Source of the DNA: Pleurotus ostreatus/Saccharomyces cerevisiae fusant
Lineage: Eukaryota; Opisthokonta
Assembly (NCBI GenBank): GCA_024196135.1
Contig: JAMQCK010000041.1
Location: forward strand, 79,863 to 143,862
DNA: 64,000 bases
Reading direction: 5' to 3'
The notes under the pieces: generated by a model
Told to the model about the DNA's origin: nothing
The model's database searches: none
What the model saw: the letters and a program-made list of their open reading frames with translations, nothing else
Position numbers and translations under genes: made by a program
Shown: positions 1 to 10,930 of the stretch, one piece after another
How the letters are laid out: each line of letters starts with the position of its first letter
Position numbering within the stretch: position 1 is the stretch's first letter

Positions 1-125
1 TGCAGCCATTGCTTCGGCATGCGGACAATCGGGCTGTCGTCGCGGGTCGACGGGGTCGATGGGCGGCAGAGAAGAGGGGAAGAGCCGAGTGTAGATTCCA
101 TGCTACGGGGCGAGTCAGAAGCCAT
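1..125 (-). CDS. Partial gene at left edge, N-terminus only
   Basis: An open frame starts with ATG at 125 on the minus strand and runs off the window, giving 41 residues. They are rich in Ser, Pro and Thr (MASDSPRSMES at the start) and end in PIVRMPKQWL at the edge. No domain is visible. The start is the first ATG in the frame. The composition looks coding, but one cannot tell whether this is a whole first exon. It is divergent from nothing obvious on its right. Function unknown. Confidence 0.4.
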   Translation of the reverse strand, partial: MASDSPRSMESTLGSSPLLCRPSTPSTRDDSPIVRMPKQWL

Positions 126-827
126 CGACGACGCAGACGCTGGCGGCGCACCTGAAGGCCGTTGTCGTGATAGTCGTGGGGATGGGGGAGGTCGTGGACG
201 GTCCGGCCGTGGAAAATATGCGTGTGGATGGGGAGGAGACAGATGACACCGCGGTGGTGGGTAATGAAGAAGAAAGGATGCAGGGGCGGGTATATAACCT
301 AACCAGCACCCAGCCGACACATGTAAGCGGGCACGCACTGCGCGCGGCGTACACGATACCCCCGACACGTCGGTACGCAGCCCTATCGACTCGTGTATCC
401 AACCCGATGCTAACATGGTTCCCCCGAATCACAGGCGATCTATTGACGCTCCCCCGCGCTGGACCTCAAGCGATACGTGCAACGCTCATCCAACACGTGC
501 AGAACAGGCGTGAGCCTCGTGCAGTACGCCGCTCCGCCATCTCATCTCAACGTTGTTTGGAAGAGAGCCTTCTCGTCCATTTAGATGCGTGTTCATGTCC
601 CTGTTTTGCCCTCACGATAGTCGCTTCTAGGGGTATCGTTGTCGCCCGCGGCCGAGAGGCCAATGTTCGTTTACAGTACAGCAACATCCGAATCCATAAC
701 TTAGGCAATCGCGCTCAACGCGAAGCACCTCTACTACTGGCGTGTACGTAGTAGATATCGATATCAGTGTCCTTCCGGGTTCCACCCCTCCCAACCCAGC
801 GCACAATGCACATCCGCGAATCCACAT
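126..827. other. Intergenic stretch, no supported gene
   Basis: A 194-codon plus-strand frame crosses 167-751, but its composition is erratic and it has no recognisable motif or intron pattern, so I do not call it. A TATATAA-like run lies near 290. Nothing else was recognised. Confidence 0.5.
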
Positions 828-1493
828 CTACTGGCGCGTCCCCGCGGGCGCCGGGATCCCCGTAACGTGCTCATCGATGCTCCTGCACAACTTGCTGACG
901 ATGAACTCGAGGCCCTCCACATACGTCTCCCGCTCCCGCAACCTCGCCTCCGCGGCATCTGCCCGCGCCTCCGCTTTCCGCACGCGCTCCTCCGCATCCG
1001 CGGTCCGCGCTTTCTCCTCCCGCACAGCGCGCTCGGCGGCCTCCGCGCGCGTCTCAGCTGCAGCGGCTTGCGCCTGCACGGCGTGCATCGAGGCGAGCGC
1101 CTCGTCCTCCGCGTCGTGCAGGTGCTGCGCGAGGAGCTGCGCCGCATCCTGCGCGTCCTGGAGCTGCTGCTCGAGCAGCCGCGCGGCCGCGTGCTCGTGC
1201 TCCGGGCTCACCGCGCTGTACACGGGCGGCGGGATGTCGATGGACATCGACCGCGAGCGCTGCGGCTCGATCTCGAGCTCGAAGCGCTGCTTGGAGTCCG
1301 GGCTCGGGTGTGACGGCTTTAGGTTCTCTGTGGACGGCCCGCCGCGGGGGAAGTCGGCGCCGCTGCCCATGATGTCGTGCAGGCTCATGGCGAGGGTCGC
1401 CTTCGTGTCGGCTGCGACATCGGCCAGCGATGGACGATCCTGAGTAGGCGACATGTGCGTGGGCGAGTGCGGGTCGGTCGTAAGGTGAGGCAT
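828..1493 (-). CDS. Coiled-coil protein, 221 aa
   Basis: This is a single-exon frame from ATG 1493 to TAG at 828. The first 90 residues are Pro/Ser-rich and probably disordered (PSLADVAADTKATLAMSLHD, then SMSIDIPPPVYSAVSP). Residues of about 97-205 form one long Ala/Glu/Arg heptad coiled coil, with runs such as AAAETRAEAAERAVREEKAR. The short tail contains YVEGLEFIVSKLCRSIDEHV. There is no signal peptide or membrane segment. Long coiled coils of this kind are usually structural or adaptor proteins, but no family can be named. It lies in tandem downstream of ADE2 on the same strand, about 350 bp away. The reverse-strand frames here are shadows of its Ala/Arg-rich codons. Confidence 0.7.
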   Translation of the reverse strand: MPHLTTDPHSPTHMSPTQDRPSLADVAADTKATLAMSLHDIMGSGADFPRGGPSTENLKPSHPSPDSKQRFELEIEPQRSRSMSIDIPPPVYSAVSPEHEHAAARLLEQQLQDAQDAAQLLAQHLHDAEDEALASMHAVQAQAAAAETRAEAAERAVREEKARTADAEERVRKAEARADAAEARLRERETYVEGLEFIVSKLCRSIDEHVTGIPAPAGTRQ

Positions 1494-1840
1494 GGCGCGC
1501 AGCGCGGTCGTGAATCAAGTGGTTGGTGGTGGTGATGGTGGTGGTGGTAGGTACGAAGGAAGAAGGAGAGGTCCTCGCTTGGGATGCATGAGTGCAGCAA
1601 GGGGTGGCGGTGCTTACCATCATGCTCCATGCCTCGTTCAACAAGCGTGTTCTTCATGAAGGGACGAGGGCCTTGAGGTTGGCGACCCTGATTCCGCCGG
1701 GAATGCGCGTCTAATACGTTATCGCATAAGTAACGATACAGTACAGTCTGGTGATACAACAACAGTTTGTCTATACAAAGTGCGACCTGCAGTGGTCAGT
1801 GTTGCAGATCGCTTCGTCTTCCGTTTTCTTCGCGGGGCCT

Positions 1841-3726
1841 CTATTTCTTCACCACGTAGTGCTCGTAGCCCTCGCCCTCGAGCTTGTCGGCCTTCTCCAG
1901 AACCTGCTGCTCCAAGCCGCGGGCGAAGGCTTCGGTGTCCGTGATGAGGTGCGGGATTGCAACGCCCAATATGCGGACCGCCAACAAGCCCGCGTTCTGC
2001 CCATTGTTTATCGCCACAGTAGCGACAGGAATACCGCGCTAACATCTCATGAGCAACTTTGTCCAATATTGTGTGCGACAGTACTCACCGGCATCTGCAC
2101 AATACTATGCAGCGAGTCCACACCGTCGAGCGTGCTCCCCTTCACCGGCACGCCGATTACGGGCAGCGGCGTCATGCTCGCCAGCATCCCCGGCAGGTGC
2201 GCCGCGCCACCCGCGCCCGCGATGATCACCTTCAACCCCCTAGCCGCCGCGCTCCTGGCGTACTGCACAAGCCTATCCGGCGTCCGGTGCGCGCTGACGA
2301 TCGTCACCTCGTGCGGCACGCCAAATTGCGCCAACGCCCGGGCTGCAGGAAGCATGACTGGCAGGTCCGAGTCCGAGCCCATTACGACGCCGACGAGGGG
2401 CGCGGGGTGCGGTGCGTCTGCTGCGCGGGGGAGGGGCGCATACGTCTCCGCGTCCTTGTCACCATCGCCACCGGGCAGGGCGAGCAGCAGCGGACGAAGT
2501 CGTTCACGCAGCTCAGCGTCGCTGCCCGCGACTAGCGTGACGTGGCCCATCTTACGGCCCTTGCGGCAACCGGACTTGCCGTAGAGGTGTACGGAGACGC
2601 CTGGTACTCCGAGTGCGGCCTGAGCCGCCTTCTGTATCTCTCCTACGTCGTCCGACGCGCCTATGTAGTTCAGCATGCCCGCGGCGGGAACGACGAGCTC
2701 GGTACTACCCAAGGGTAGGTCTAGGATGGCACGCAGATGGTTCTCGTATTGCGACGTCGCGCAGGCCTCGATAGTGTAGTGACCCGAGTTGTGTGGCCGA
2801 GGTGCGATCTCGTTCACGTACAGCGTCCCGTCCTCGAGCAAAAACATCTCCACGCCAAACACTCCTGCGCCGCTAAGCGTACGCACAGCGTTCTCTGCGA
2901 TCGTCTGCGCGCGCGCGGCGAGCGTCGGGTCCGTGCTGCGCAGGGGGGCGAAGACGAGGTGGCAGATGTTGTGCTTGTGGATCGTCTCGACCGCGGGGTA
3001 TGCGCGTACCTCGCCGGACGCGGCGCGCACAACCATGACGGCGATCTCCTTCGTAAAGGGCACCCAGCGCTCGGCGTACAGAGCGCGGCCTCCGAGCGCG
3101 GCAAGAGCGTCGGGGACTTCATCGAGGGAGCGGAGAGCGTAGTTGCCGCGGCCGTCGTAGGCTTGGGTGCGGCTTTTCAGCATGAGGGGGAGGCCGAGGG
3201 TCTTGACTGCGGCTTGTACGCCGGCCTCGGATGCGTCGACGGAGATGTATTCGCCGAGCGGGGTGTCGTGCGCGCGCAGGTGCTCCTTCTGGCGGTACTT
3301 GTCCTGGATGAGGCGGATCGTGGAAGGAGAGGGGTGGATCACGACGGACGAGTTCGTCGTCTGCGCTGCTTCGAGTGCGTCTGCGTCGACGTGCTCGATC
3401 TCGACAGTTAGAACGTCGACCTTGGCAGCAAGTTCCTTGATCTTCGCGGAGTCGGCGAATGATCCATCGACGTGGGCGTGCTGCTCATTCGCTGGGTTGA
3501 CGATCTGCTTCGCGGGACTGTGGCCACTGTCAAGGAAGACGAGGGGGATGTTTAGCCGCGCCGCCGCCTCCGCGAGCATACGCCCGAGCTGACCACCGCC
3601 TGAACAACGTCGGTAAAGTCACTGAAAGTAGAGAAAAGACCTGTAAAGTCAACTATTGGTGAATGAACAAGCAAGGGGACAAGACCACGCACTCGTACCG
3701 AGAACACCAACGACCTTGTCCGCCAT
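1841..3726 (-). CDS. ADE2: Phosphoribosylaminoimidazole carboxylase, PurK-PurE fusion
   Basis: This enzyme makes CAIR from AIR in de novo purine synthesis in the cytosol. Exons on the minus strand are 3699-3726, 2089-3599 and 1841-2038, giving 1737 nt and 578 residues, the usual length for fungal ADE2. The first exon is only 28 nt ([10 protein letters not shown]). Splicing completes the ATP-grasp opening motif [12 protein letters not shown]. Residues of about 1-390 are the PurK-type ATP-grasp half ([49 protein letters not shown]). From about residue 411 the PurE half begins with [13 protein letters not shown], followed by [21 protein letters not shown] and [20 protein letters not shown]. The final intron (2039-2088) sits inside [21 protein letters not shown]. 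It shares an 82-bp intergenic region with RSA3. Confidence in function is very high; the start and both introns are forced by the conserved motifs. Confidence 0.97.
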
Positions 3727-3808
3727 CGGAGGATACAGTGATGAGGGCAGGAGGGAAGAAGGGAATGTCGGGAGGAACACCGATCGATAGGTTTTTCTTC
3801 CCGCTCTC
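3727..3808. promoter_or_regulatory. Short bidirectional promoter between ADE2 and RSA3
   Basis: Only 82 bp separate the two start codons, which point away from each other. The strip is purine-rich (AGGAGGGAAGAAGGG near 3750) with a pyrimidine run, TTTTTCTTCCC, beside the RSA3 start. No TATA box is visible. Both 5' leaders and both core promoters must overlap here, which suggests that purine synthesis and ribosome assembly are co-expressed. That last step is inference. Confidence 0.6.
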
Positions 3809-4455
3809 ATGGCCCCTTCCGCCGCCGCCCCCCGCAAGCGCATTCGCAAGAGAAAGCGCAGAGTCGCTTCGGACTCTTCTTCTTCGTCGTCCTCCTCGGA
3901 CTCCGAGTCTGATTCGGGCGTGGTCGTCCAGCCAGCGGCGGCCATCGCAGCAGCGAAGGCGAAGACAACCGCACGATCGTCCGAGTCCTCAGACTCCTCG
4001 GAAGATTCATCGTCCTCCTCAGACTCAGAGTCGGACTCTGACTCCAGCGACCCTGCGGATGACGCGCCTACACAAGCCGCGCCTGGAGTACCTCGACCCG
4101 CAGCCTCTGCCTCTCGCCGATCACCTTCCCCGCCGCTCCCCTCCACCGAGATACCATCCTTCCTCCCAGACAAGTCCGCTCCCAACGCTCAGGAGAAGGA
4201 ACAGGAGCTGCGAGACAAGTTCCGCAAATTCTGGATGTCCGCGGTCGTGGATGGGTTCAAGGACGATTTGGAGGAAATCCGCAAGGTGCGTCGCATGAAC
4301 CAGATCCTTGTACTTCAATGCTGACACGCACTCAGGAGCCCAACCTTACAACGCCGAAGCTGAGCTTGTTGATTGACTCGCTTGCATCGGGCGCGGACGT
4401 TTTCGCGATGTCCGGGAAGGGGGACGTCGGCGAGATGGCTATGGTGGTCGACTGA
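3809..4455 (+). CDS. RSA3: Ribosome assembly protein 3 homologue, 198 aa
   Basis: Exons are 3809-4285 and 4336-4455 (597 nt) with a 50-nt intron. The first 20 residues are basic (RKRIRKRKRR), a likely nuclear or nucleolar signal. They are followed by two acidic Ser/Asp/Glu tracts (about residues 21-90) typical of nucleolar proteins. The conserved C-terminal domain reads FRKFWMSAVVDGFKDDLEEI, then across the splice junction RKEPNLTTPKLSLLIDSLAS and GADVF. This is the Rsa3 domain (established family), which acts in early 60S subunit assembly. The minus-strand frame of similar length here is a shadow of the Ser-rich region. The function call rests on the C-terminal motif. Confidence 0.88.
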
Positions 4456-4936
4456 TCGTCCCACCTCCATTGTAGTTTGCGCAACTCAGACATCAGCCAC
4501 TGTTGCCGTCGCTCGGGGCCTCGCTGTCAGAGAACGCCGAGAGAAGATCGTGCAGGCCATAATCGACCACCAGGACGTAGTTTCAGACGAGGATCTTCGC
4601 TGCATTCATCGCACGGACGCCCGTCATGGGTCGCTGTATACTCACTGCCGAAACCACGCAGAAGTTCGTTGCATCAGTCTGCTATACCCATTACTGTAGC
4701 CTTGTTCTGCAATGCGAGCGAATGTTGCGCGAATCCTACTACGCAGCGATTCGAGGTTCCCCGACTGGACCCTCCCTTTGGCTCGAGAACTATACCCGGA
4801 ATGGTCGTAATTGCCTGCCCCATATTCTTTGGAACGGTATGTTCACTTCGCGCAGCGTCAACATCGCATTTATGGGTTTGTTCCAGCAAAGGCTACGCGG
4901 GATGATGATGGCGTTTTAAACCGTTCCACCGTCAAC
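4456..4936. other. RSA3 downstream region, no supported gene
   Basis: Short overlapping frames in both directions show no domain, splice pattern or composition that would support a gene. It probably holds the RSA3 3' UTR and the tRNA upstream region. Confidence 0.5.
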
Positions 4937-5007
4937 TCGGATATGGTGTAACGGCTAACATTGCCGCCTCTCACGCGGCAGCTCGGGGTTCGATTCCCCG
5001 TATCCGA
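4937..5007 (+). tRNA. tRNA-Glu (anticodon CTC)
   Basis: The acceptor arms TCGGATA and TATCCGA pair fully. The anticodon stem GCCGC/GCGGC encloses the seven-base loop CTCTCAC, placing CTC in the anticodon position. An A-box-like TGGTGTAACGG and a B box GGTTCGATTCC are both present, and the T stem CGGGG/CCCCG pairs. There is no intron. A run of T follows as terminator. All identity elements were read directly. Confidence 0.95.
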
Positions 5008-5012
5008 ATACC

Positions 5013-5017
5013 TTTTT
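5013..5017 (+). terminator. RNA polymerase III T-run terminator
   Basis: Five T residues begin six bases after the tRNA-Glu 3' end and are followed by GTTTTTTG. This is the normal Pol III termination signal. Confidence 0.85.
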
Positions 5018-5249
5018 GTTTTTTGTGCAACATTGGCAGGCGAGAGCTCTGTGCCAAGTATACGGAGCCACAGCGGCAGATGTCGTTGAGCCAGAGAAGA
5101 ACCTGCCCATCGTGAGCTTGATCGTGAGCACCAATGCTTCCTAGACTCTACATTCCAACAGTGAAATTCCAATTTAGCATTCGATTTCCTGCTGAATATC
5201 TACGACTGCCACCTATTCTCCGCCCGAACGACCACCTGGGCGGAAACTA

Positions 5250-6518
5250 TTACCACCCCCTCTTCTCGAAGTCCTCGAGCGTATCCTTTGTTGACTGCTC
5301 GATGGTCATGAAAGTGAAGCCGAGGTCCTTTGTGACGGTCGTCGTGTCGTAGTTGACGTTGATCTTGTCCGGCTTGGGCGTGTTGACGGCGCCCTTCGCA
5401 AGCTTGAGGTGGTTGGGCAGCCCATTTGGTTTGACCTTGTTAGCGGCGTCGACTGGGAAGAGACATGGTAAGTAGATAACTCGACGGCGGGTAAGCTTCT
5501 ACTCACTGAAGTCTTGCCAGGTGAAGGGCCCCGCGGATGCGATGACACGCTTCTCGGAAGCGGCCTCCTTCGACAGCGCGAGCTCGTGGACCTGCCCAAG
5601 ATCGCGTACGTCGACCCAGCAGCTCGCCTGCGTCGTCAGCGCCTGCTCACTCTTGCCGCCAGCGTCCTCCTCCACGACCGTCTTGTACCAGTCGAGCGCG
5701 GACGTGTTCAGCGCCGCCGCCTTATCGACCTCATGAATCGCAGGCCCGAAGACGAACGGCGGGTTGATGGTGACGAGGTCCCACTGGATCTTGCCCTTGT
5801 TCGCGTTGTACAGCTTCCAGGCGGCCTTCTCCGCGAGCGTCTTCGACGCGCGGTACTTCGCCGCCGCGGACGCGCCCTTGCCGAGCTTCTCCACTTCGTC
5901 GATGGACTGCTGGTTCCAGTCCTTGTCGGTGAAGACGACTGGGCCGGAGCGCGACTCTAGGATGGCGGCGACGGAGCTGGTGACGACGACGCGCTTGACG
6001 GAGTGGCTGCGGAGGGCGCTGATCAGGTGAGTGCGCCGCAGAGAGGGGAGGGGGCGACGCACCCGTTCTTCAGAATGCTGTTGAGGATGCTGCGCGTGCC
6101 GTTCACGGCGGGGCCGATAAGCTCTGGCGAGACGATCAAGCACGCTTCGACGGTCGACGATCCTGCGACGCACCTTGGGGATCGTCCGCCCTGAAGTGGA
6201 ACGGCGAGGCCGTGTGCTCGACCGCGTCAACGCCCTTGACCGCTTCATCGAATGCGCCCTCCTGATGATCGCCAATCAGCGCGCTACCCTCGCCCTAAGC
6301 GCCCGCTTACGCACCTTCGTGATATCGTCGACGATCGCGAGCTCGAACTTGTCGCCGTACGATCGGAAGTAGTTGCTCAGGTAGGCGCCCTTCGCGGACG
6401 AGCGCACCGTCCCGCGCACGCTGTAACCCTTCTCGAGAAGCGTGCGCACCACCCACATCGCGATGTACCCATTCGCGCCGGAGACGAGGACCTTGGCGGG
6501 TGCAGTGACGGCGGGCAT
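5250..6518 (-). CDS. NADPH-dependent reductase, DFR/Gre2-like (paralogue A), 355 aa
   Basis: Exons on the minus strand are 6315-6518, 6174-6261, 6063-6123, 5507-6018 and 5250-5452, totalling 1068 nt. The N-terminal Rossmann signature is [20 protein letters not shown] at about residues 10-29. The extended-SDR catalytic pair is in [15 protein letters not shown] (Tyr and Lys near 172 and 176), followed by the substrate-site signature [15 protein letters not shown]. Such proteins reduce ketones or aldehydes, as in dihydroflavonol reductase and yeast Gre2 methylglyoxal reductase. The real substrate here is unknown. A paralogue lies at 27553-28994 with the same four core introns. There is no signal peptide, so it is probably cytosolic. 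A TATA box stands 84 bp upstream of the ATG. The exon joins are supported by family motifs and by frame. Confidence 0.92.
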
Positions 6519-6601
6519 GGTGTTCTGCGGCTATTGATATGTGGTGGAAGGTGAGTTGTGTGCGATACGAGTTCCTGGGACGCCATCGCGCCTTCAGGGG
6601 C

Positions 6602-6608
6602 TTATATA
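6602..6608 (-). promoter_or_regulatory. TATA box of reductase A
   Basis: On the minus strand the sequence reads GGTATATAAGC, 84 bp before the start codon of the reductase at 6518, a suitable spacing for a basal promoter with a short leader. Confidence 0.55.
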
Positions 6609-6619
6609 CCCTGACGCGC

Positions 6620-8860
6620 TCGCCGTATATGGTAGGCATTGTCATCGGAGCTTACAGGACATAGGAGTTTGTGATGATGCGCAGGAACCTCCGTCCGTCC
6701 GTCGCCCTCGAGACGGGCTTGCCGGAGACGGCGCACTCGGCATAGCGGACGGCCAGTGACTGGTCTTCGCCCCGAGCGCGGCAGGCATCCGCTCGTCGAC
6801 CTCATCGGATGCAGAGACTCCCCTCGGAGTGCTACGTATGCGGTTCCCGATTCGGAGTCTCTGTCTGTGGGAAGCTGCGACTTCCATCGGAGAGATACCT
6901 GATAAAGATGGATACAGGGATGAATAACGGACTTTGGTTGATAAGTCGTGAAACCTACTAGAACAGTGAAGAAACCGTGCAAATGGAAGTCGTACTTCGT
7001 ATTCTAGGCCGTGCAAGCGATTATTGGGTAGGGGCACGATAGTCATCCTGGCCTCGAGTGACTTTCGATAGAAATGGGTTCTAGGTCCTGTCAACCTTGC
7101 GTGAAAGCTCGAAGGATGTAGTACGTCCAAGTTGAAGTAAGTAGGTCCATGAGGGTCCTTGTCACATGATACAGGGATGGACACTGCCGATTCGGGTAGT
7201 CCGCCTCCTGCTTCTTACCCTCGTCACCTCATATCCTTGTCGCGTAAAGATTACGCTGGCTGTCTCAATGGGCTCCGACGCGCCGACAGGAGATGTCTGT
7301 GGCCGGGCAGCTTCCACCTGGATGCCCAAGAGTTGATCTACGAGCACGAAGTCATTGCCGATAAGCGCGCGATCGATAGACGTACTGGAAGACCTTGTCT
7401 CGCCAATGCGTGCAGGATTGCGAAGATACTCCTCTGTCTGATTGCTTGAGCAACACGATAAGGTCGACGATACCGTTTATTGACCGAGGGATACATGTTC
7501 AAGTGCGTATTATTGATACCGGAGCAAGTTCGATCGTCTCTTGGCAGAGCTCAGCGATGCGATTTCATGGCGGTCAGAAGATCTTGTACAACATGCGATG
7601 TTGCTCTATGGGAGTATTCGGGGCGCTGAAGGGTGCGTCGAAGACTCGCAAAACCTCGTCGTCTTGGGCACCACGCCATACGGCTCCTCGTCACAGCGGG
7701 CCAGCCCCTACCATTGCCTCGCAGAATCGCGCTGCAACTGCAGTCACCCTTTATGGCCATTGAATCGATTCGGAACCAACAGGGAGGTTGCTCGGTACGC
7801 CATCCTCGCCAAGGACCAAACCCTTTCTCGGCCTTTCGAGGTTCCGTCCCATTCGTGTAGAGCCCGTGCTCTCCAGTTTGTATGCTGTGCTTTTTATCCT
7901 ACGAAATGCTATTCATCTTGTCATCTCCTTTGCGCGCGCCCCTCAAACTGCACCTTGACAGAGTTCATACCCCGACCAACGCAAGCGTGGCGCACAAGCA
8001 TGACTTCCTCTGGCTGCTTTCCACCTTGGTGCTTGTGAGCTATCTAGCGGGGACTCTGCTTTAGCACGTCGTCGGGTTCCTGCGCACAGCTCAGCAGATC
8101 TATTAGAACGTTCCTCTTCTTTCAGAAAGTGCGTCGCTTTGCTTCTACTTCCTCTTCCTGGCTGACTCCTGGAGGCAGACCTTCGTCATAGACCATACGC
8201 ACGAACCCATCGGTGGTTGAGCTGGATCACGCAGGCCGAAATACCTACATACATCGCCGCTTCAGATGAGTTCTGCAACTAGGGCTGATAGTCACGTGCA
8301 GGCACCAACGTACCGTCACGACCGTGACAATGTCCGGGTTCCCTTCCAGCTGTCGCTTGCGTTCAGGCCGACCTCGACGTCGTGCTCAATCCCAGACGAC
8401 CACACTGCTCCTTTGATCCCGGATCTTCCTGTCATGTATGGGAAGCCCGCGGCTGTATATAAGGTCAGGATGACAACCAAGGCGACCTTCCGAGGTGAAT
8501 GCCTCGCGGTCCTTCGTGAGGTTCGTTGTGTCGCGCAGTTAGGGATAACGCTGGTGAGGCGCTTCTTCATCCTCGATGCAGCTCTCCGCTTAACGATCTG
8601 CAGTGTACTGCTTTTGACAAAGACGACAATGACGCCCCTCCGGCCGTGCTCAAGAAAACCACCTCAGAGGGATGCGTATTTGATACCGGCTTGCATTACG
8701 CGCCAAATGTATAGCTGAATTCATACCTCAAGTCCGAAGTGACGCATCGTCTCTTTGTGCCGACTAGGTTTTTCAAGACTTCGTACGGTCCTCGCCCTCT
8801 GCCGCTCCCGCTTCTGGACGTCCTCCGCGCGCCTAGCTTTCTGGTGATCTGACTAATCGC
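6620..8860. other. Gene-poor stretch, nothing supported
   Basis: Many short frames overlap on both strands (largest 165-180 codons, around 6640-7184 and 7541-8038), but none shows a domain, a consistent intron series or an isoform-like composition. Likely decayed or non-coding DNA. Confidence 0.5.
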
Positions 8861-8865
8861 TATCG

Positions 8866-9291
8866 ATGATATCGCTGACGAAGTGTTCCGCTGCGCCAGA
8901 GCGGCTGAACACGCGTGGGGCGTGCTGTATCCCGGTAAGCCTCATTCGCTCGCACACGAATTTCGTGGCAAGCCATACGCCGGCTCTTCTCTATCTTCTG
9001 CAAATCTATCTCTATCGGGATACCAGACCTCGAAGCCAAGCTCAAGGTCGCTTTGGGTCCACGAATTTTCATCGGTCAACCGGGCCTTGGACGATAGACC
9101 TTCTTCTCATTGGATGGGAATCAGGTCAACGAGGACGCTGACGTGGCCGACAGATGCGTTGCCTTGTACGTGAACCCCCACCTCGAGGGCGACGAGTTCG
9201 CTCCTGGGGCACCGGAGCCCTCGGTCTACGAGCCGCTCGCGCCGTTTGCCGTACGCCCGGTCCCGCTATTCAATTGTCCCCGTCGAGCGTG
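8866..9291 (+). pseudogene. Decayed coding island, family unknown
   Basis: A frame beginning DDIADEVFRCARAAEHAWG reaches a good donor (CCCG|GTAAGCC near 8934). A consistent acceptor near 9026 restores a frame reading LEAKLKVALGPRIFIGQPGL. That frame then meets an in-frame TAG. After the stop it continues with coding-like composition (FFSLDGNQVNEDADVADRCV, then ALYVNPHLEGDEFAPGAPEP) to a stop near 9291. One nonsense codon inside an otherwise protein-like, spliceable frame suggests a recently broken gene. I do not recognise the family, and chance cannot be excluded. Confidence 0.3.
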
Positions 9292-9833
9292 AGCTGACGT
9301 TCTCCGAAGTTCGTCCACATGAGTGTTGTCTGCAGTGCGCTGATTCTTTGCATTAAGGTGGTCCTTCTGGCGTAGGGGCCCATCGTTGTCTGCAATAGCC
9401 TCTTCAATTGGAAGGCGTCGACGATCTTCACCAGTCTAGCGCTCGTGCAATGACGATTTGATTCGTTGTGCGAAAGCTGAGCTCATTGGCCGCAATACGA
9501 ATTAGCGGTCGCTACTCGTCGGACATGAAAGCGATTGGTCCGCGGCCGAGAACTGTATTCCAGGACATAAACTTTCTGCACGATTGTATGCCTCGCCACG
9601 AGCGTCTACCGCTTGCCTGCTAGCTCTTCTCATTCAAGGTCTGCCCTCGTGTTTTCAAGTGACCCGAGATCATTGACGGTCTCCTAGCGCGCCTTGAGGT
9701 ATTGTCGGGACGCTTTCATTTTGTGACTGTCTGCTGCGCGGACAAGCAGACAAGTGTTACCGTTGACCGCGTAGCGAACGTTGACGGAGCGGCAATGGCA
9801 GACAACGACGACAATGACCGTGAATTCTCTTTG
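9292..9833. other. Upstream region of the first C2H2 gene
   Basis: No gene is supported. The region leads into a TATA-like TATATAG at 9834. Confidence 0.45.
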
Positions 9834-9840
9834 TATATAG
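9834..9840 (+). promoter_or_regulatory. TATA box of C2H2 gene 1
   Basis: TATATAG lies 86 bp upstream of the ATG at 9920, matching the spacing seen at reductase A. Confidence 0.45.
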
Positions 9841-9919
9841 CGCTCTCTATACTGCAGCATGCTCAGCACCGTCGCCTCGATCCTCAGCGGACTCTCCAAG
9901 CAAGCGCCAAACGCACAAC

Positions 9920-10930
9920 ATGTCGCTTCAACCGCAGAACTTCGAGGACCCCCTATCCAACGAAAGCCAACTCCGTGCGTATCTTTCGCATTATTACTAC
10001 TAAGCTATATACTGACCGACCGCGTAGGTGCGCTCCTCAAGTTGGGCATTCCTGTCTCGGGACTTGCACCGGAAGTTCAGGATTACTGGAAAAGCAGATC
10101 CAGAGATGCCCAGCAAGCAACGGCTTCTCCTGACAATCAGTATGAGCAAGCAGAGCAAGGCGCGCTGCAATCGCAACAGGTTTTGGATGAAGGCGACGGT
10201 CCTCAAGTCGACGACGCTCCCGACCTCAGTTCGCCTTCGGAATGGCCTTCCTTTGATATGTTCGCGCCGTTTGCCTCTATACCAAGCGGTAAGTTCGACT
10301 TGGCTTGTATCACTATCTGTTTACACTCGCCCCAGACGCTTCCGGGATTCCGTTAGGTTCTTCCGAAGGCAAGCTCTTTCAGTTAATCCTTCGTCCCTCT
10401 TGAATCGAGAATTCTTATAGAATCTTCCTCAAACACCACTGTATGCTCCCCCGAGTATGTCAACGAGTCGTGCGATGGAATGAGTGAAGCAGTAATGTTC
10501 TTTCTTGCATTTACCTGGTGCATCCTACTGATACGGACGTGCAGCTGCCGCCTAACTCGGACGATGAATTTTGTGCAACGCAGAGCACTCGTCCGGTGCG
10601 CTTCAACGTGTCCTCGGACGCGCGACTCTCTGCCGCAGATCTGCGTCGCGCCCCTGGAGCCATGACCTTCCGTTGCCCGTACTATCCACTTTGTGAATCA
10701 AAATTTACGAGGAGAAACGCAATCCAAGGTATGCATCCCTCAATGCGGCGACCGACAGTTATCCTGACCCTCGCTGACACTCAGCGCACATGAAGCTTCA
10801 TGACGATGAGAAATCGTGCGCATGCAAACTACCGGGCTGTGACTTTAGGACCAAAACCGACAAGCTACTACGCAGCCACGTCCAGCATGTGCATGAAAAG
10901 AAGGGTGAACAAGTCGATGCCGGTCACTAG
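9920..10930 (+). CDS. Two-finger C2H2 zinc-finger protein (family member 1), 249 aa
   Basis: Exons are 9920-9974, 10028-10288, 10336-10368, 10421-10491, 10545-10728 and 10785-10930 (750 nt). The N-terminal 180 residues are acidic and Ser/Gln-rich with no domain. The C-terminus holds two zinc fingers. The first (CPYYPLCESKF...) has a C-x5-C spacing, then x12-H-x3-H ending AHMKLH. The second is CKLPGCDFRTKTDKLLRSHV with C-x4-C-x12-H-x4-H. The tail is KKGEQVDAGH. Intron 3 has a GC-AG boundary (AAG|GCAAGC), the known alternative donor consensus; this is the only reading that keeps the frame. The last intron splits the codon before the first zinc-binding His, as in all members of this family. A likely DNA-binding regulator; targets unknown. 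The middle small exons are less certain than the finger exons. Confidence 0.75.

Noticed and set aside
167..751. A 194-codon plus-strand frame near the left edge
   Set aside because: No domain, no conserved splice pattern, erratic composition and overlap with a likely upstream region of the edge gene.
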